Position numbers and translations under genes: made by a program. From assembly GCA_035998445.1 (NCBI GenBank), contig DASYHQ010000052.1:62001-126000 (forward strand): a stretch of DNA of 64,000 nt, written 5' to 3'. The notes below the pieces were generated by a model that ran no database searches, was not told the DNA's origin, and worked only from the letters and a program-made list of their open reading frames with translations. The DNA comes from Tepidisphaeraceae bacterium. GTDB taxonomy: Bacteria; Planctomycetota; Phycisphaerae; Tepidisphaerales; Tepidisphaeraceae. Positions 43,829 to 54,300 of this stretch are shown one piece after another (the stretch's first letter is position 1; each line of letters opens with the position of its first letter).

Positions 43829-44542
43829 ATGCGCGAAGATATGGCGAAAGTATTGGTCGAACGCCCACGGATTGGGCGCGGCCTGAAGTATCCCCGTGGT
43901 GCGGGTCGCGAACGCCTGGAGAACCGACCTACGCGCGAGCCCATTAAACGGCCTCACCGCAACCGCGAGAAACACTTGAACGAGAACCTCGCGCCGTTGC
44001 GCCGGTTCCTGCTCGGTCATGTCGGTCAGCCATGGGACAAGGTCTACAGCGAGATCTGCGAGCGAATCAACCGCAACTCGGCGGTCCAACTCCACATCTG
44101 GCAGCACCTGATGTGGGAGGTGACCCGCGATCCAATTCAACTGGAGCAGCAGTGGGAACGGCAACGGCGTTATGGGCACTATGGACGTGACTGGCTCTAC
44201 GTCGATCCGGAAACACGCTTGCTTGCATTGTCCCGTCCGAGTGGGCGACGCTCGCACGTGGCCAGAGCGCTCCCGGCACCGTTCGTGACGGAATTGGGAG
44301 TCAGGGCGTTCAAGCGGATCAATGGCGTGTGGTACGAGATCCAACTTCGACCCGTCGAGCCGAACACGTTCGACGCCTGGGATGTGTTGCTCAGCCACAG
44401 GACCGGCTACCGATCCCGCAAGGTGAACGTGAACGAGCTGAAGCATAGGTACGGGCGCGCCGTCTGCGCAACCGCAAAGCGGCCGCTGACCCGGCAAGAG
44501 ATACGGACACTGTTGAGCGAAATGAATCAAGTGCGGCGATGA
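43829..44542 (+). CDS. Ro-operon protein of unknown function, 237 residues
   Basis: Not recognised. Very basic N-terminal 50 residues (many Arg/Lys/Pro) suggest RNA contact. The middle has PLRRFLLGHVGQPWDKVYSE, followed by a Trp-rich block (VQLHIWQHLMWEV). The C-terminal half is alpha/beta, ending in a basic helix. AAGGAG lies before ATG 43829, and the stop overlaps the next ATG (ATGA), so the next gene is coupled. Co-occurrence with Ro and the Ubl genes suggests a dedicated RNP factor (inference). Confidence 0.75.
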   Translation: MREDMAKVLVERPRIGRGLKYPRGAGRERLENRPTREPIKRPHRNREKHLNENLAPLRRFLLGHVGQPWDKVYSEICERINRNSAVQLHIWQHLMWEVTRDPIQLEQQWERQRRYGHYGRDWLYVDPETRLLALSRPSGRRSHVARALPAPFVTELGVRAFKRINGVWYEIQLRPVEPNTFDAWDVLLSHRTGYRSRKVNVNELKHRYGRAVCATAKRPLTRQEIRTLLSEMNQVRR

Positions 44543-45411
44543 AGACCAACACTAACATCCTCAACCTCATCAACCGCCTGGCGGTCGAGGAAGCGGCGTT
44601 CCTGCGCACGCGGTTCTTGGCGCCCGTCGCCCAGGGTGGCTTCGTGCAGGTGCGGATCGCCGGGGCGGTGTGTCGCGTGCGTGTGCGGCCGTTCGCGTTT
44701 ACGGGGTGGGGCGTCTTTAAGCCGGTGTCCTACTCGATGGCCGTGCTCGATCGCCCCGCGACGCTGTGCGAGCGGGCGGCTTACCTCCAGCTGTTCCCTT
44801 CGGCGCGGTTCGTTCTCACGCAGAAGGACGGCGACGCGGATACGTGGTTCGGCCAGCCCGCGCTGGGCGATGACCGGTTCGCGTTCGATGGCCTCGTGCC
44901 GATTTGCAGCGTCGATGATGGCGAGCTTTTCGATACCGTCGTTGCCCGGTTCGACGGCAGCCGCTTCTGGTTCGACGGGATCGACCCCACTGCCGACCCG
45001 GTGACGGGGGCGTACCTGCGCGAGGCGATCGTGTCGATGCGCGATCCGCGGCGCATCGACCGTAAGGGCCTGACGCCCGAGCAGCGGCTGGCGTACACCG
45101 CAAATCACGCCGAGCGCCTTCGCCGGCAGGTCGCCGATCGGCGTGCCAACGGCGAGTACCGCCTGCGCGAGGCAATCGCGCACGCCGGGGCGGAGATGCG
45201 CGCCTTCAGCGAGCTGAAGGACGTCTACCGCGTTACCTACACGGTGGACGGCCGGCGTCACACGAGCGTCATTCGTAAGAACGACCTGACGGTGCAGTCG
45301 GCCGGTATCTGCTTGAGTGGCGAGGATCGAAAGTTCGACTTGGCGAGCTTGGTCGGCGTGCTACGCGCCGGCCAGCAGCAGGGTGAGATCTTTCACGGAC
45401 TGCAAGTTTGA
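44539..45411 (+). CDS. Ro-operon protein of unknown function, 290 residues
   Basis: Not recognised. The first 150 residues are mainly beta strands (GGFVQVRIAGAVCRVRVRPF), the next 70 are charged helix (GLTPEQRLAYTANHAERLRR), and the last 60 return to strands (DVYRVTYTVDGRRHTSVIRK). Some bacterial Ubl operons encode E2-like proteins (PRTRC protein B type) here, but I see no clear catalytic Cys or His-Pro signature, so I do not assign one. Translationally coupled to the preceding gene and 8 bp from the JAB gene. Confidence 0.72.
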   Translation: MKTNTNILNLINRLAVEEAAFLRTRFLAPVAQGGFVQVRIAGAVCRVRVRPFAFTGWGVFKPVSYSMAVLDRPATLCERAAYLQLFPSARFVLTQKDGDADTWFGQPALGDDRFAFDGLVPICSVDDGELFDTVVARFDGSRFWFDGIDPTADPVTGAYLREAIVSMRDPRRIDRKGLTPEQRLAYTANHAERLRRQVADRRANGEYRLREAIAHAGAEMRAFSELKDVYRVTYTVDGRRHTSVIRKNDLTVQSAGICLSGEDRKFDLASLVGVLRAGQQQGEIFHGLQV

Positions 45412-45419
45412 GGTGAGCG

Positions 45420-45803
45420 ATGGCCACGATTACCGCACGACATGTTGAGGAATGTTGGGTGCTCACCGGCCAGCGGCGCGGCGGTGTCGGGATGCTCCGC
45501 CGTCGCCGCCATTCGATCGGCGAACCGACGACGGTGGCGTTCGACGCGCCGTGGGTGCTGTCGCGCGAGGAATCGCACGGCGACATCCTGGGCTTCCTGC
45601 ATACGCATCCAACCGGTCCCGCGGCGCCCAGCCGGCGCGACCTGCGCACGATGCGCGCCTGGACCGACGCGTTCGGCAAGCCGCTGCTCTGCCTGATCGC
45701 GGCGCCTCGCTGCATGGCGGGGTTCGTGTTCGACGGTGGCGATCATCATGCGGTTGCGCGCATCGTTCAGTTCGACCGCGGATTGACCGTGGCGGTCGAG
45801 TAA
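45420..45803 (+). CDS. JAB/JAMM-family metallopeptidase
   Basis: A 127-residue MPN domain with the full JAMM zinc site: H61-x-H63-P, S71 and D74 (LHTHPTGPAAPSRRD), and an upstream Glu candidate at 10-11 or 35. Such enzymes cleave isopeptide bonds or trim ubiquitin-like tails. Here the Ubl already ends in Gly, so de-conjugation is a more likely task than maturation. It lies between the 290-residue protein and the E1-like gene, each spaced by about 10 bp. Confidence 0.85.
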   Translation: MATITARHVEECWVLTGQRRGGVGMLRRRRHSIGEPTTVAFDAPWVLSREESHGDILGFLHTHPTGPAAPSRRDLRTMRAWTDAFGKPLLCLIAAPRCMAGFVFDGGDHHAVARIVQFDRGLTVAVE

Positions 45804-45812
45804 GGAGTGACC

Positions 45813-46481
45813 ATGGCCGGCAAGTTCCATCATGAAGCGATCTACCGTGGCCCCGATGCGCTCGCTAAGCTGGCGCAGGCGCGGCTGGTCATCTGTGGGG
45901 CGGGCGCGCTCGGATCGAACCTGGCCGAGACCTTGGTGCGGCAGGGGGTCGCACGGCTGCGCGTCATCGACCACGACCGGGTGGAAGAGCACAACATCGG
46001 TACGCAGACCTACGGCCAATCCGATATCGGTCAGCCGAAGGTGGACGCGCTGCGCAAGCACCTGTTCCGCGCAACCGGCGTTGAGGTCGACGCGATTCGT
46101 AAGGAGTTGAACGCTGCCACCACGCGCGCGTTGTTGAAGGATTGCGACATCGTCGTCGATTGCTTCGACAACACCGCCTCCCGTCAGGCCGTGCAAGATC
46201 ATGCGCGGCAGGCGAAGGTGGCAACGTTGCATGCGGGGCTGTTCGCCGACTACGGCGAGGTGATTTGGGACGAGCAGTATCGCGTCCCGCGCAACGTCGC
46301 CGGCGACGTCTGCGACTACCCGCTGGCCCGGAACCTCGTGACGCTCACGGTCGCTATCGCGGCCGAGGCCATCCTGCGTTTCGTCATCGCTGGTGAGCGG
46401 AAGAACTGGTCGATCACGCTGCGCGATCTGTCAGTCAGCCAACTGAATGACCGGTCCGCCGACGGCGGACCTGCAGTCTAA
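45813..46481 (+). CDS. ThiF/E1-like Ubl-activating enzyme
   Basis: A 222-residue adenylating enzyme: nucleotide loop GAGALGS at about 29-35, the acidic D53-x-D55 with RVEEHN, and a late DCFDNTASR block. A Cys in GDVCDYPLARN is a candidate thioester site. ATG 45813 is used because AAGGAG lies 6 bp upstream; an in-frame GTG at 45807 abuts that site. It is the last gene of the Ro operon. It would adenylate the C-terminal Gly of the 76-residue Ubl protein (inference). The usual zinc-binding CxxC pairs are absent. Confidence 0.87.
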   Translation: MAGKFHHEAIYRGPDALAKLAQARLVICGAGALGSNLAETLVRQGVARLRVIDHDRVEEHNIGTQTYGQSDIGQPKVDALRKHLFRATGVEVDAIRKELNAATTRALLKDCDIVVDCFDNTASRQAVQDHARQAKVATLHAGLFADYGEVIWDEQYRVPRNVAGDVCDYPLARNLVTLTVAIAAEAILRFVIAGERKNWSITLRDLSVSQLNDRSADGGPAV

Positions 46482-46760
46482 GACAAGCTCGGCGGCGCAT
46501 GCTGCTGCTTCCTCAAACCATGACGGTCCGGCGTTGTCTCACGCCTTGCCATGCTGCCAAAGCTGAACTTGCAATGCTCGGCTCAGTTGGGTGCTTGCAT
46601 TGTTCGCCCGGCACTATGGCTAGGATTGCCGTCACGGCGTCAAGCCAAAGGGGCCGTTTGTCTCGCGTGGTGCCACTCATCGGACGAATAACGGAATCGT
46701 TCAATCCGATTCGTCCAACCGTCCAAGCCTGCCGGCCGGTTGCGTGGCAGTATCTCATTT

Positions 46761-47582
46761 ATGACCAACACATACTCCTCTTCCGAGTTGACGTCCTATG
46801 TCCTAGCTCCCGAGCAGATCGAGGCGTACCGCCGCGATGGGTTCATCAACCTGCCGGATGTGTTCGTCGGGGCCGAACTGGCGGAACTACGCGATGTGGT
46901 GGCCGGTGCAGTGGACGCCGAATCGGCCGCGCCAGAGTTTACGCCCGACGGAAAGCTGCGCCCGAAAGGTGCGTACGAGCAGATCTTCAAACAGAAGGTG
47001 AACCTCTGGCAACGGCATCCCGCCGTGGCACGGTTTGTCACCTCAAGGCGGCTGGGAAATCTGGCGGCGCAACTGGAGGGGGTACCGATGCGCCTGTGGC
47101 ACGATCAGGCGCTGTTCAAGGAACCCTCGACGAACAACAACAAGACGCCTTGGCACCAGGATGCGCCTTACTGGCCGCACCTGGACATGTGGCGCCAGAC
47201 GACGATCTGGATCGCGCTGAAGGACGCGACGGTCGTCAACGGCTGTATGGCGTTCGTCGGCGGCACGCACAAGATCGGCCCCGTGCCGGCGATCAACCTC
47301 GGCGACCCGCAGGACATCTTCGACTACGCGCCGCACATCAAGCCGGTGAAGCCGAAGGTGGTCGAGCTGAAGGCCGGCAGCGCGACGTTCCACAACGGCC
47401 TGACGTTCCACTACGCCGGCCCAAACAAATCCGATGGCGTGCGCGAGGCGTTCGCAATCATCTACATGCCGCACGACACGACCTTCAACGGGAAAGGCCA
47501 CATGGTGACGGACGGGTTAGGGCTGCGCGAGGGTCAGCCGCTGGACATGGACTTGTTCCCACGCGTCTCCGATAAAGTGTAA
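46761..47582 (+). CDS. Phytanoyl-CoA dioxygenase (PhyH) family protein
   Basis: A 273-residue Fe(II)/2-oxoglutarate oxygenase. The iron triad is H-x-D in TPWHQDAPYWPH and a distal His in FHNGLTFHYAG; a conserved Arg follows (GVREAFAIIYM). PhyH-type enzymes hydroxylate small molecules. In planctomycetes many paralogues sit beside sugar-degradation genes, as here, with unknown substrates. ATG 46761 is preferred, as the longer frame starts with TTG. Confidence 0.9.
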   Translation: MTNTYSSSELTSYVLAPEQIEAYRRDGFINLPDVFVGAELAELRDVVAGAVDAESAAPEFTPDGKLRPKGAYEQIFKQKVNLWQRHPAVARFVTSRRLGNLAAQLEGVPMRLWHDQALFKEPSTNNNKTPWHQDAPYWPHLDMWRQTTIWIALKDATVVNGCMAFVGGTHKIGPVPAINLGDPQDIFDYAPHIKPVKPKVVELKAGSATFHNGLTFHYAGPNKSDGVREAFAIIYMPHDTTFNGKGHMVTDGLGLREGQPLDMDLFPRVSDKV

Positions 47583-47703
47583 TTTCCCGCGTGCCCGCAG
47601 GTAGCAGGCATCGCTCACAGTCCACGGAAGTTCAGATGCCACGCCCGATCTGCTATCACTGTTCCCTCGCTTCGCTTGGGCCGAATGTGGAGCAGTTGGG
47701 GCG

Positions 47704-48666
47704 TTAACTATGGTGCCCGTAGACGGCGCGGTACGTCATTGGCGACATGTTTCTGTGGCGGTGGAACATGCGACACAGATGGGGGGCGTCGGAGTAGCCC
47801 AAGATGAACGCAATGTCGGTAACCGAGTAGCTCGGGTCCATCAGCAACTGGCACGCGCGGTGAACCCGACGGAGCTGAAAGTAGTCGCTGATCGTCCGGC
47901 CCGTCGCGCTGCGAAACAGCTTGCTGAGGTAATCGCTGGATAATCCCACCTGTTCCGCCAAAGCGGCCACGTCCAGAGGCGCGGCGGTCTGCACAAGTCG
48001 TTCCACGTGGCAAATCGACTTCCAGAGTTCGGCCCGCATGGGCGTCTTGGACGGTACCGTGCGTGCGTACGCCCGACTGAGCCGCGCCAGCACCTTAAGA
48101 AAGGCACCGCGGACCAACGTGTTCTGGGTGGCAGCGGCGGCTTCTTCACCATCGATGTCGCGCAGGTCCACCTCGATCGCAGCTCGCTCTGCAGGCGTGA
48201 GCGCGAACTCGACGACGTCGGGATTTCCCTGCATGCCGATCACGCTGTTGGCGAGAAACAGCTCAACGAGCCCTGGCTCCGTCCACAGCAGTGCGAGATC
48301 GGCCGCGAGCCACTCGGCCAAGTAGTAGACGTTGATCACGCTCGTGTCGGTAATGGGCCTGATCGCGTGAACGCCGGGCGGCGGTACCACGATCACCTGA
48401 CCCGCCGCGACCCGCGTCTGTCCCATCGCTGTCTCGTGCCACGCCTCCCCCACGACAATTAGGCAGATCTCATGGTACGCGTGATCGTGGCGTGCGACGA
48501 CGCTCGGAACGTCCAACCACTGCACGCGCACGGGCCGACGGCCCGATAAGGCTACGTCGTCCTGGGAAATCGTCTGCGTTGCCGTGAAAGCCATTTCTAT
48601 AGCTCGCGCGATGTGGTCGGCGCTGGCGTCCAACGGGCATCGTAGCACTTGCAGAGCCGCGTTCAT
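47704..48666 (-). CDS. AraC-family transcriptional regulator
   Basis: A 320-residue protein with an N-terminal cupin-like sensor (HDHAYHEICLIVVGEAWHET, then GQVIVVPPPGVHAI) and a C-terminal double HTH (LAEQVGLSSDYLSKLFRSAT and DIAFILGYSDAPHLCRMFHR). It likely senses a sugar and controls neighbours such as the GH95-like gene just upstream or the PhyH gene. Its operator cannot be recognised. Confidence 0.93.
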   Translation of the reverse strand: MNAALQVLRCPLDASADHIARAIEMAFTATQTISQDDVALSGRRPVRVQWLDVPSVVARHDHAYHEICLIVVGEAWHETAMGQTRVAAGQVIVVPPPGVHAIRPITDTSVINVYYLAEWLAADLALLWTEPGLVELFLANSVIGMQGNPDVVEFALTPAERAAIEVDLRDIDGEEAAAATQNTLVRGAFLKVLARLSRAYARTVPSKTPMRAELWKSICHVERLVQTAAPLDVAALAEQVGLSSDYLSKLFRSATGRTISDYFQLRRVHRACQLLMDPSYSVTDIAFILGYSDAPHLCRMFHRHRNMSPMTYRAVYGHHS

Positions 48667-48868
48667 CGCTTACACGGATACTTTATAAGAGTTTGGCACG
48701 CTGGGTCCAACCTGCGGCCTGCGAAGCCGCCTCGAAAGAAATCAGCCCCATTCCCGAGGTCGTAGCTGACATCGAGTTCGACAACGCATAGGCCGTTGGT
48801 CGTGAACGTCGCCGAGGGCGCTGACCCCATATGCCATCTCGCCATTGCTGATCCGAGTCGCACTCTAC

Positions 48869-51001
48869 TCATCGTACCTTGCCAGTGAACTCTACCTCGC
48901 CGCCATGGGCGGGAATGTCGATCATCCAGGAGCCATCGGCCTGCTGCTCCGCCGAGCCCCTGGTCGCTTGGAGCGTTCCGGGGAATGAGACGCGCGCGAC
49001 AAGACCAGTGGTAGATCGGACCGTTGCGTAGATGCGATCGTCCCGCAAGGTCAGAGCGAGGGTGGCAGCACCAAACAGGCGCAGGCCGTCTAGTTGGAGC
49101 GAGCGCCACGCTTTCGGCAACGCGGGCAGGAGCCGGATCTCGCCCGGTCCGGACTGGACGAGCATGGCGTACAGGGCATCGAGCCCCAGGAACGGCGTCT
49201 CAAGGCACAACCCGGCCTCTCGGTAGAGGGTCGTGAACGTAAGGCTGCGTAGGAAGTCGCGGAACTGCTCAATCGCGGCTTCGCCCCTGCCAAGACGCGC
49301 GTACATTGCGGCGGCAACGGCGTGGGACCAGCCGGCGAGTTCGCCGCGGCTCAGCCAGTGCTCGATCGACCGCAAAACCCTCGCCGCGCTCTCGGGGGGG
49401 CCACAGTCGATATCACCGACGGGCCAGATCCCTAGCAGATGCGAGAAGTGACGGTGGCCGCGGTCGAACACGACGCCACGTCCGACGGCGAACGTTCCGG
49501 CGGCGTCGAGCGGATAATCGACCAATCGCCCGACGACGTCCCGCCATTCGGCCGCGTCCGGATCGTCTGGGCATCGATCCGCTAGCAGGCCGCAGGCCCA
49601 GCGCAGTAGGGAAAGGTCGTAGTGACAGTCGGCCGCGGCCTTGTACTCGGGGGAGAACGTCTCTCGCAGGTGCCACTTGCCATCGTCTCCCTCCAGCAGC
49701 AGCTGCGCATACAACTTGACCCCACGGCGCAGCAGTGGGATGAGGCGAGTGCGAATCGCGTCATGATCCCCCGCGTGCTCCAGCAGCCACCAGACGGTGT
49801 GGAGGGCCCACAGCAGATTGCCAGCTTCGCGCCCCTCTAGCGTGGGGTCGGCTTCGTTGGCGATCATCGTCACGGGTGAGTCGAGATCGAAGCTGCTGGC
49901 TCGGCCGATCGCCAGCGCGCCCGTGTCCTGCCAATCCTCCGGCAGGTTTCGCCGCAGTTGCTCGACGTTCCGCTCCAGGATGCGCAATAGTGGGGCGGCC
50001 AACTCAGTCCGGTTTCCGGTCGCCAGGTGCCGGTACATCATCTGCGTGTTCAAGTTCCACCAGATGCCCGGCCAAGGCGTGTGGCAGTACCACGGGCCCA
50101 GCAGGTCGAGCAGTTGAAGGTGCGGCCGCATGAGGCAGCCGATCTTGTACTGCTGCAGCCACCAGAATCGCTCGGTCTGCGGATCATCGGGCAACTTGAG
50201 CGCCAGCCGAGAATAGTGCTGAGACCACCAGTCCCGGTGCTCTTCTACCAACGTGGCGGGATCGCGTTCGCGCGCGTCACGAATGGCTGAGACGGGATCG
50301 AAAGCGCCCGCCGCCTCGACGGGGTGAGAGTAGGCGAGCGTTGCGTGGAAGCGGCCTTGCTGCGGTGCCGTGCTGTGCTGTGTCCATGCGACGGTGTAAC
50401 TGCGGCCGCCGCCGATGCTCTGCTCGTGGAGGGCAATGTCATCCTCCTGGGTCCGGCGGGCGGGTGGATGTGGGTCGTATGTTGCCGATTCTTCATAGTC
50501 GACCCGGCCAAGCACGCGGACGACACCCGCGGGCGCGGGCAGGAAGTTGATCGCGGCCGGTACCTCATCACCGTAAGCCGTTTGCTCAATCATCAGGATC
50601 GGCCGCGTCGCATGGACGATCGCTCGCAACTCGATCCGCCCGCGCGACGTGAGCACGGTTCCGCGCAGCTCCGCCACCGCCAAGTTCAATTCCATCTCGA
50701 TGGCATCGATGGTCCCCGCCGGCCGCAAGGTAAAGCGCCCCACCATGAACCGCGCCGACGTCGGTCCCTCCGGGATGCGGGGCACCGGCTGCGTCAGGTC
50801 GGCCCGATTGAACGCGAACAGGATTGTGTTCGCGTTGCCGTCAAACCGGTCGGGCGATTGCCGATGCACGACCGCGCCGATCAAGCCGTTGCCGAGAATG
50901 GGCCCGTCGAAGAAGTACCCCGACAGCGCCTCCCATCGCGGCCAATGGTGTGCCGGCGGGAGGCGATCGTCGTCATGGAAGGGTGTCGACTCGCTCATCA
51001 A
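48869..51001 (-). CDS. GH95-like glycoside hydrolase
   Basis: A 710-residue protein with the layout of family 95 alpha-L-fucosidases/galactosidases: an N-terminal beta-sandwich starting WEALSGYFFDGPILGNGLIG, an (alpha/alpha)6 barrel with WPGIWWNLNTQMMYRH, the REAGNLLWALHTVWW block and HRHFSHLLGIWPVGD, then GWSHAVAAAMYARLG, and a C-terminal sandwich. The barrel fold is shared with GH65. I see no signal peptide, so it may act in the cytoplasm on imported oligosaccharides. The start MM at 51001 could also be the second Met. Confidence 0.82.
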   Translation of the reverse strand: MMSESTPFHDDDRLPPAHHWPRWEALSGYFFDGPILGNGLIGAVVHRQSPDRFDGNANTILFAFNRADLTQPVPRIPEGPTSARFMVGRFTLRPAGTIDAIEMELNLAVAELRGTVLTSRGRIELRAIVHATRPILMIEQTAYGDEVPAAINFLPAPAGVVRVLGRVDYEESATYDPHPPARRTQEDDIALHEQSIGGGRSYTVAWTQHSTAPQQGRFHATLAYSHPVEAAGAFDPVSAIRDARERDPATLVEEHRDWWSQHYSRLALKLPDDPQTERFWWLQQYKIGCLMRPHLQLLDLLGPWYCHTPWPGIWWNLNTQMMYRHLATGNRTELAAPLLRILERNVEQLRRNLPEDWQDTGALAIGRASSFDLDSPVTMIANEADPTLEGREAGNLLWALHTVWWLLEHAGDHDAIRTRLIPLLRRGVKLYAQLLLEGDDGKWHLRETFSPEYKAAADCHYDLSLLRWACGLLADRCPDDPDAAEWRDVVGRLVDYPLDAAGTFAVGRGVVFDRGHRHFSHLLGIWPVGDIDCGPPESAARVLRSIEHWLSRGELAGWSHAVAAAMYARLGRGEAAIEQFRDFLRSLTFTTLYREAGLCLETPFLGLDALYAMLVQSGPGEIRLLPALPKAWRSLQLDGLRLFGAATLALTLRDDRIYATVRSTTGLVARVSFPGTLQATRGSAEQQADGSWMIDIPAHGGEVEFTGKVR

Positions 51002-51391
51002 TCATCACTCCAGGATTACGTGCATCGATCAAGGCAATCGTGCGATGCTGTGGAGGCGGTCGCCGTAGTGACGGCCGCGCACCTCCAAGCAGCGACATCG
51101 GTGACGACCGTCCTTCGAAGCAGGGGGCCACGGCCGATCGGGTTTGCGTGCGGCTGGCATTGTGCCACCGAAAGCCATCGCGCGTCCAACGGACGATAAT
51201 GTCATCGGACGCGGGAGTCGGAGGCGAATCATTCGGTCGAAGTATTGTGCGATCTTCAGTTTCAACACTGGCAACGTGCCGCCGGTATAGACCGTCACAA
51301 CGGCTTTAGCACAAGTATCGGTACTCAGGATTGGTGCGCCGCCTCACATCAATTGGCGGTTGCGGCATTTGTGCCAAAAACGGGAGAGCCC
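51002..51391. other. Divergent promoter region between GH95-like and GH2-like genes
   Basis: These 390 bp lie between two divergent glycoside hydrolase genes and must hold both promoters. No clear operator palindrome or terminator stands out. A GGGAGAG ribosome site precedes the GH2-like start at 51392. Confidence 0.45.
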
Positions 51392-54300
51392 ATGAATCGT
51401 ATCCAGGCAGCGGTCTGCGTCGTGTCGTCAGTCCTGCTACACGGGGCGTGTCTGGCGGCGGAACCGGTATGGGTTGAGGGCGAGTCGGCGACGGCCGTAT
51501 CGGGCGCCGACGTGAAGCCAGGCAGCTCGCGGCCCGGCATCCTGTCGGCGGGACAGTGGATGACCTTCTCGACAGACGAAGATAACACCCCGACCGACGG
51601 TGTGACGTTGGCTTACGACGTGAACGTGCAGTCGGCCGGTAAGTACGTGCTCTGGGCCCGAGTTGGCTTTGAATGGGTGCGCGCCGACCTGGCGTTCCGT
51701 GTCGATGGTGGCGCCTGGCAGGAAATGCCGGCCGATCATGCGACCACTAACGTGGTGGAACTGGCGGTGTGGAGCGAACTCGCCTGGGATCAAGGGCCCG
51801 TTTTGGACCTGTCGGCCGGCCAGCACAAGCTGGAGGTCCGCTTCACACGGCCGGAAAAGAACGACCGGTTCATCTTCGGGCTCGACTGCATCGCGCTGAT
51901 CCCCGAGGGACTGCAATGGACACCGGACAACACGCTCAAGCCCGGCGAGACCTACAACGCCGACGTCGATCAGCAGGCTGCAAAGGTGATCCACGCAGTG
52001 CCTGCATCGTCGGCCGAGGCACGCATCGAAGTGCCGTTGAGCGAGTTGTGGCAGGTGGCGCGCTTTGACGACCCGAACATGGATGCGGCCCCCTACAAGC
52101 CCACCAAGGAGCTGCCGGAAAAGCAGCTGCATTGGCGGGGGATTAAGGTGCCGGCCGATGCATGGACCGAACGGCCAGAGCTATCGTTTGGCCATCGGGT
52201 GGCCTACCGGACGCGGGTGGATGTGCCGTCTGATCTCGACGGCAGATCGTTCCTGCTGCACTTCGGCGGCCACGCGTGGATCACCAGCGTCTTCGTGAAC
52301 GGGCAGTTCGTTGAAGGCCGGCAATCGACGATGGTGCCGATGGACTTTGACATCACGCGCGCCATCAAGCCAGGGCAGACCAACACGATCGAAGTGGTGA
52401 TCAAGGGGGCGTACTACGCCATCGACCATCAGCCCGGCCAGCTCAATCGCAGTCGCAATCAGCCGCGCACCGAGCAGTTCCTCAAGTACTTCAAGTGGAT
52501 CGACTGCACCTATCCCACCGGCAAGATTGGTGGCGAGGCCATCCAGACCGGCCTGACGCGCCCGGCCACGCTGATCGTCGCCGGTCCCGCCTACACCTCC
52601 GACGCCTTCGTGCGCACCAGCGTGAAGGACATGCGCCTCGACGCCGACGTGGAGGTCACGAACCCACAGGGCCAGGCGATGGAGGTGACCCTAAAGACCG
52701 AGGCGGTGAACGACCGCACCGGCGAGGTGGAGAAGACATTCGCCCCGCGGACGCTCTCGATCCCAGCCGGTGGAAAGGCGTCGGCCGCGATCGGTGATAA
52801 GTGGGCCGATGCGAAGCTCTGGTGGCCCTCCGAGTCGATCAAAGATATGCCCACATGCTACCAGTTGCGCACGACGCTGCTGGTGGACGGCAAGCCCGTC
52901 GATGTCCGCAATACCCTCTTCGGCTTCCGCGAGTTGGCGGTGGACGGCCGACACGTGACGATCAACGGCATTCGCTGGCGGCCGCACATGTGGAACGCGT
53001 GGGGACCCACGGGTTCGGCTGCGGCGCTGGACGAGTACTTCCGCTGGAACAACCGCGGCATGCGCATGAACGCCCTCGACACTGAGGTGTTCGACCGCAG
53101 CGGCATCCCCGGCCGCATGAGTTCAGCGTGGGAGGGGATGTTCGGCAACGTCGCGCTGGAGAACCCGCGGATGTGGGAGAACTGGAAGCTCCACATCGCC
53201 CAGCAGGTCAAGGCACATCGGAACAGCCCGAGCATCTGGAACTGGGAGGTCGGTAACGAGGTCGGCATGATCACCGGCCGGCTCTTCTTCGGCGACAAGA
53301 TCGCCAAGCACGAGAAGCAGATGGCCGAGGTCGTCGAGGTGGCAAGGCAGCTCGACCCGACCCGGCTTGCGGTCGAGAGCGGCGCCGGCGATTTCGGCGG
53401 GCTCAACGAGGTGAACAGCTGGCACTATATGACCGGCGAGTTCAGGACGCCGCGAGAGTTCTACGAGTACAACATCGGTGCGGTGTCGCAGAAGCGCGAG
53501 GGCGACATGCAGACCCTCTACCGTTGGGATGGGAACCGCCCGCAGATTCAAGGCGAGGAGTTCTACTTTCCCGGCATGGGCAACTTTGCGTGGTTCGGTG
53601 GCCCGAAGGTCTACCGCGGCAAGCAGTTCCGCGACGCTGCCGGCGGCAAGTATGGTCGCATCTACACCGAGGGCGGCCGCTGGCAAGACGTGTACATGTT
53701 GAATCCCTGCACTGGGCCGCTGCCGACGATCGAGAAGTCGATGGCGGCTCAGGCGGTGTTCATCCGGGAGTACAACAGCGCCTTCTATCCTGAGGCAACG
53801 GTGACGCGGACGATCAAGGTCTTCAACGACACGCGCTCGAACGCGACGCTCGACTTCCGCTGGCGCGTCGAGTTCAACGGGAACGTCGCCGACCAAGGTC
53901 AGAAGTCGTACGAGTTAAAGGCGGGCCTGAATCAGGAAGACACGATAACGGTCCGTATGCCGTCGGTGCAGGAGCGCACGGACGGCAAGCTCATTCTCGA
54001 GTTGTTCAACGGCGAGACGCGCGTCTTTGAAGACAGCCGGGCCATTGCCGTGCTGCCCGCTGCGGCGCCTGCCGCACTGTCGGCCGAGACGCTGGCCGTG
54101 TTCGATCCCCAAGGCAAGGTGGTGGGATGGCTCCAGCAGCGCAAGGCGCCGATGGCCGCTATTGACGATCTGGGCGCGATCCCGGCCGGCGCGAAAACCC
54201 TGCTCGTCGGGCCCGGTGCCATCACGGCCGAGAATCATCAGTCCGTTGCAGCGGCGTTGCGACAGTTCGTCTCCGCCGGGAACACCGCTATTGTGCTGGA

